Shown here piece after piece: positions 5,330-5,475 of a DNA stretch of 5,475 bases (its first letter is position 1; the number at the start of each line of letters is the position of its first letter). Source of the DNA: an uncultured Spirochaetia bacterium (GTDB lineage: Bacteria > Spirochaetota > UBA4802 > JAGODF01); assembly GCA_937967705.1 (NCBI GenBank), contig CALCJG010000034.1, positions 1-5,475 on the forward strand, written 5' to 3'. The notes under the pieces were generated by a model that searched no databases, was not told the origin of the DNA, and saw nothing but the letters and a program-made list of their open reading frames with translations. The position numbers and the translations under genes are program-made.

Positions 5330-5475
5330 TGAGACGGCTGCTCCCCGGCATACTACTTTTTCTGTTGATATCCCCCGCGATCGCGCATGCGGGGATTGAT
5401 ATTTTTCTCTATCCCAGAATCCATGCCGCGGAGGGGGAGGTATACCTTCGGGACATCGGAAAGATCGAGGGGGAC
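5329..5475 (+). CDS. flgA: Probable flagellar P-ring assembly protein FlgA (N-terminal part)
   Basis: The ATG at 5329 shares its A with the flgG stop (TGATG), and the frame stays open for 49 codons to the right edge. The N-terminus is a Sec signal peptide: MRR, a hydrophobic core (ILLFLLISPAIA) and an AHA cleavage site after residue 21, giving a periplasmic protein. The early mature part has the pattern EGEVYLRDIGKIEGD (35-49), like the 'G..v.L.DIa.i.g' segment near the start of FlgA, the periplasmic chaperone that helps FlgI polymerise into the P ring. The order flgG-flgA fits leptospiral and other P-ring-bearing bacteria. No good Shine-Dalgarno site is seen, so translation probably depends on coupling to flgG. 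Only the first quarter or so is visible; family assignment rests on this motif, the signal peptide and position. Confidence 0.75.
   Translation, partial: MRRLLPGILLFLLISPAIAHAGIDIFLYPRIHAAEGEVYLRDIGKIEGD

Noticed and set aside
5373..5394. GC-rich hairpin (CCCCGC/GCGGGG) with nested palindromes GCGATCGC and CGCATGCG in the start of flgA
   Set aside because: It falls inside the signal-peptide codons, has no T-run, and is explained by Pro-Ala-Ile-Ala-His-Ala-Gly codon choice in a GC-rich stretch.

Overview
The window most likely comes from a flagellated spirochaete, probably near the Leptospira group. The FlgG protein carries the version of its conserved segments that I know from leptospiral FlgG, and it is followed directly by a gene that looks like flgA, a P-ring gene that Borrelia and Treponema lack. 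Two lipoproteins with spirochaete-style lipoboxes fit this. Base composition is moderate (roughly half G+C by eye). I ran no search, so the taxonomic call is inference.

Layout, left to right. (1) Positions 1-126 hold the last 41 codons of an unrecognised plus-strand gene. It converges on adenylate kinase (adk, minus strand, 133-753), with only six bases between the stop codons. (2) Positions 754-1082 are a divergent control region. It holds an adk promoter on the minus strand with a foldable leader, and a near-consensus promoter on the plus strand, followed at once by a perfect 8-bp inverted repeat, for the next gene. (3) 1083-1670 encodes a 195-residue lipoprotein of unknown function. (4) A 12-bp perfect hairpin at 1697-1726 serves as a two-way terminator between it and the converging minus-strand gene. 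(5) 1758-2732 (minus) encodes a PlsC-type acyltransferase with an unusual active-site motif and a long helical insert. (6) 2898-4244 (minus) encodes a lipoprotein made almost wholly of about 13 MORN-type repeats. It has its own promoter at 4390-4417 and its own terminator at 2839-2870. (7) 4535-5329 (plus) is flgG, the distal rod protein of the flagellum. It overlaps by one base the start of a flgA-like gene that runs off the right edge.

Apart from flgG-flgA, which form an operon, the genes look like single transcription units, each with its own promoter or terminator. The cargo is mixed: nucleotide balance (adk), phospholipid synthesis (acyltransferase), envelope lipoproteins, and the flagellar rod and P-ring. 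I see no mobile element, CRISPR array, RNA gene or defence system. The most interesting points are the acyltransferase active-site variant with its insert, the MORN-repeat lipoprotein, the orphan lipoprotein with its strong promoter and adjacent palindrome, and a 13-bp sequence shared by the -35 regions of two minus-strand promoters 3.5 kb apart.
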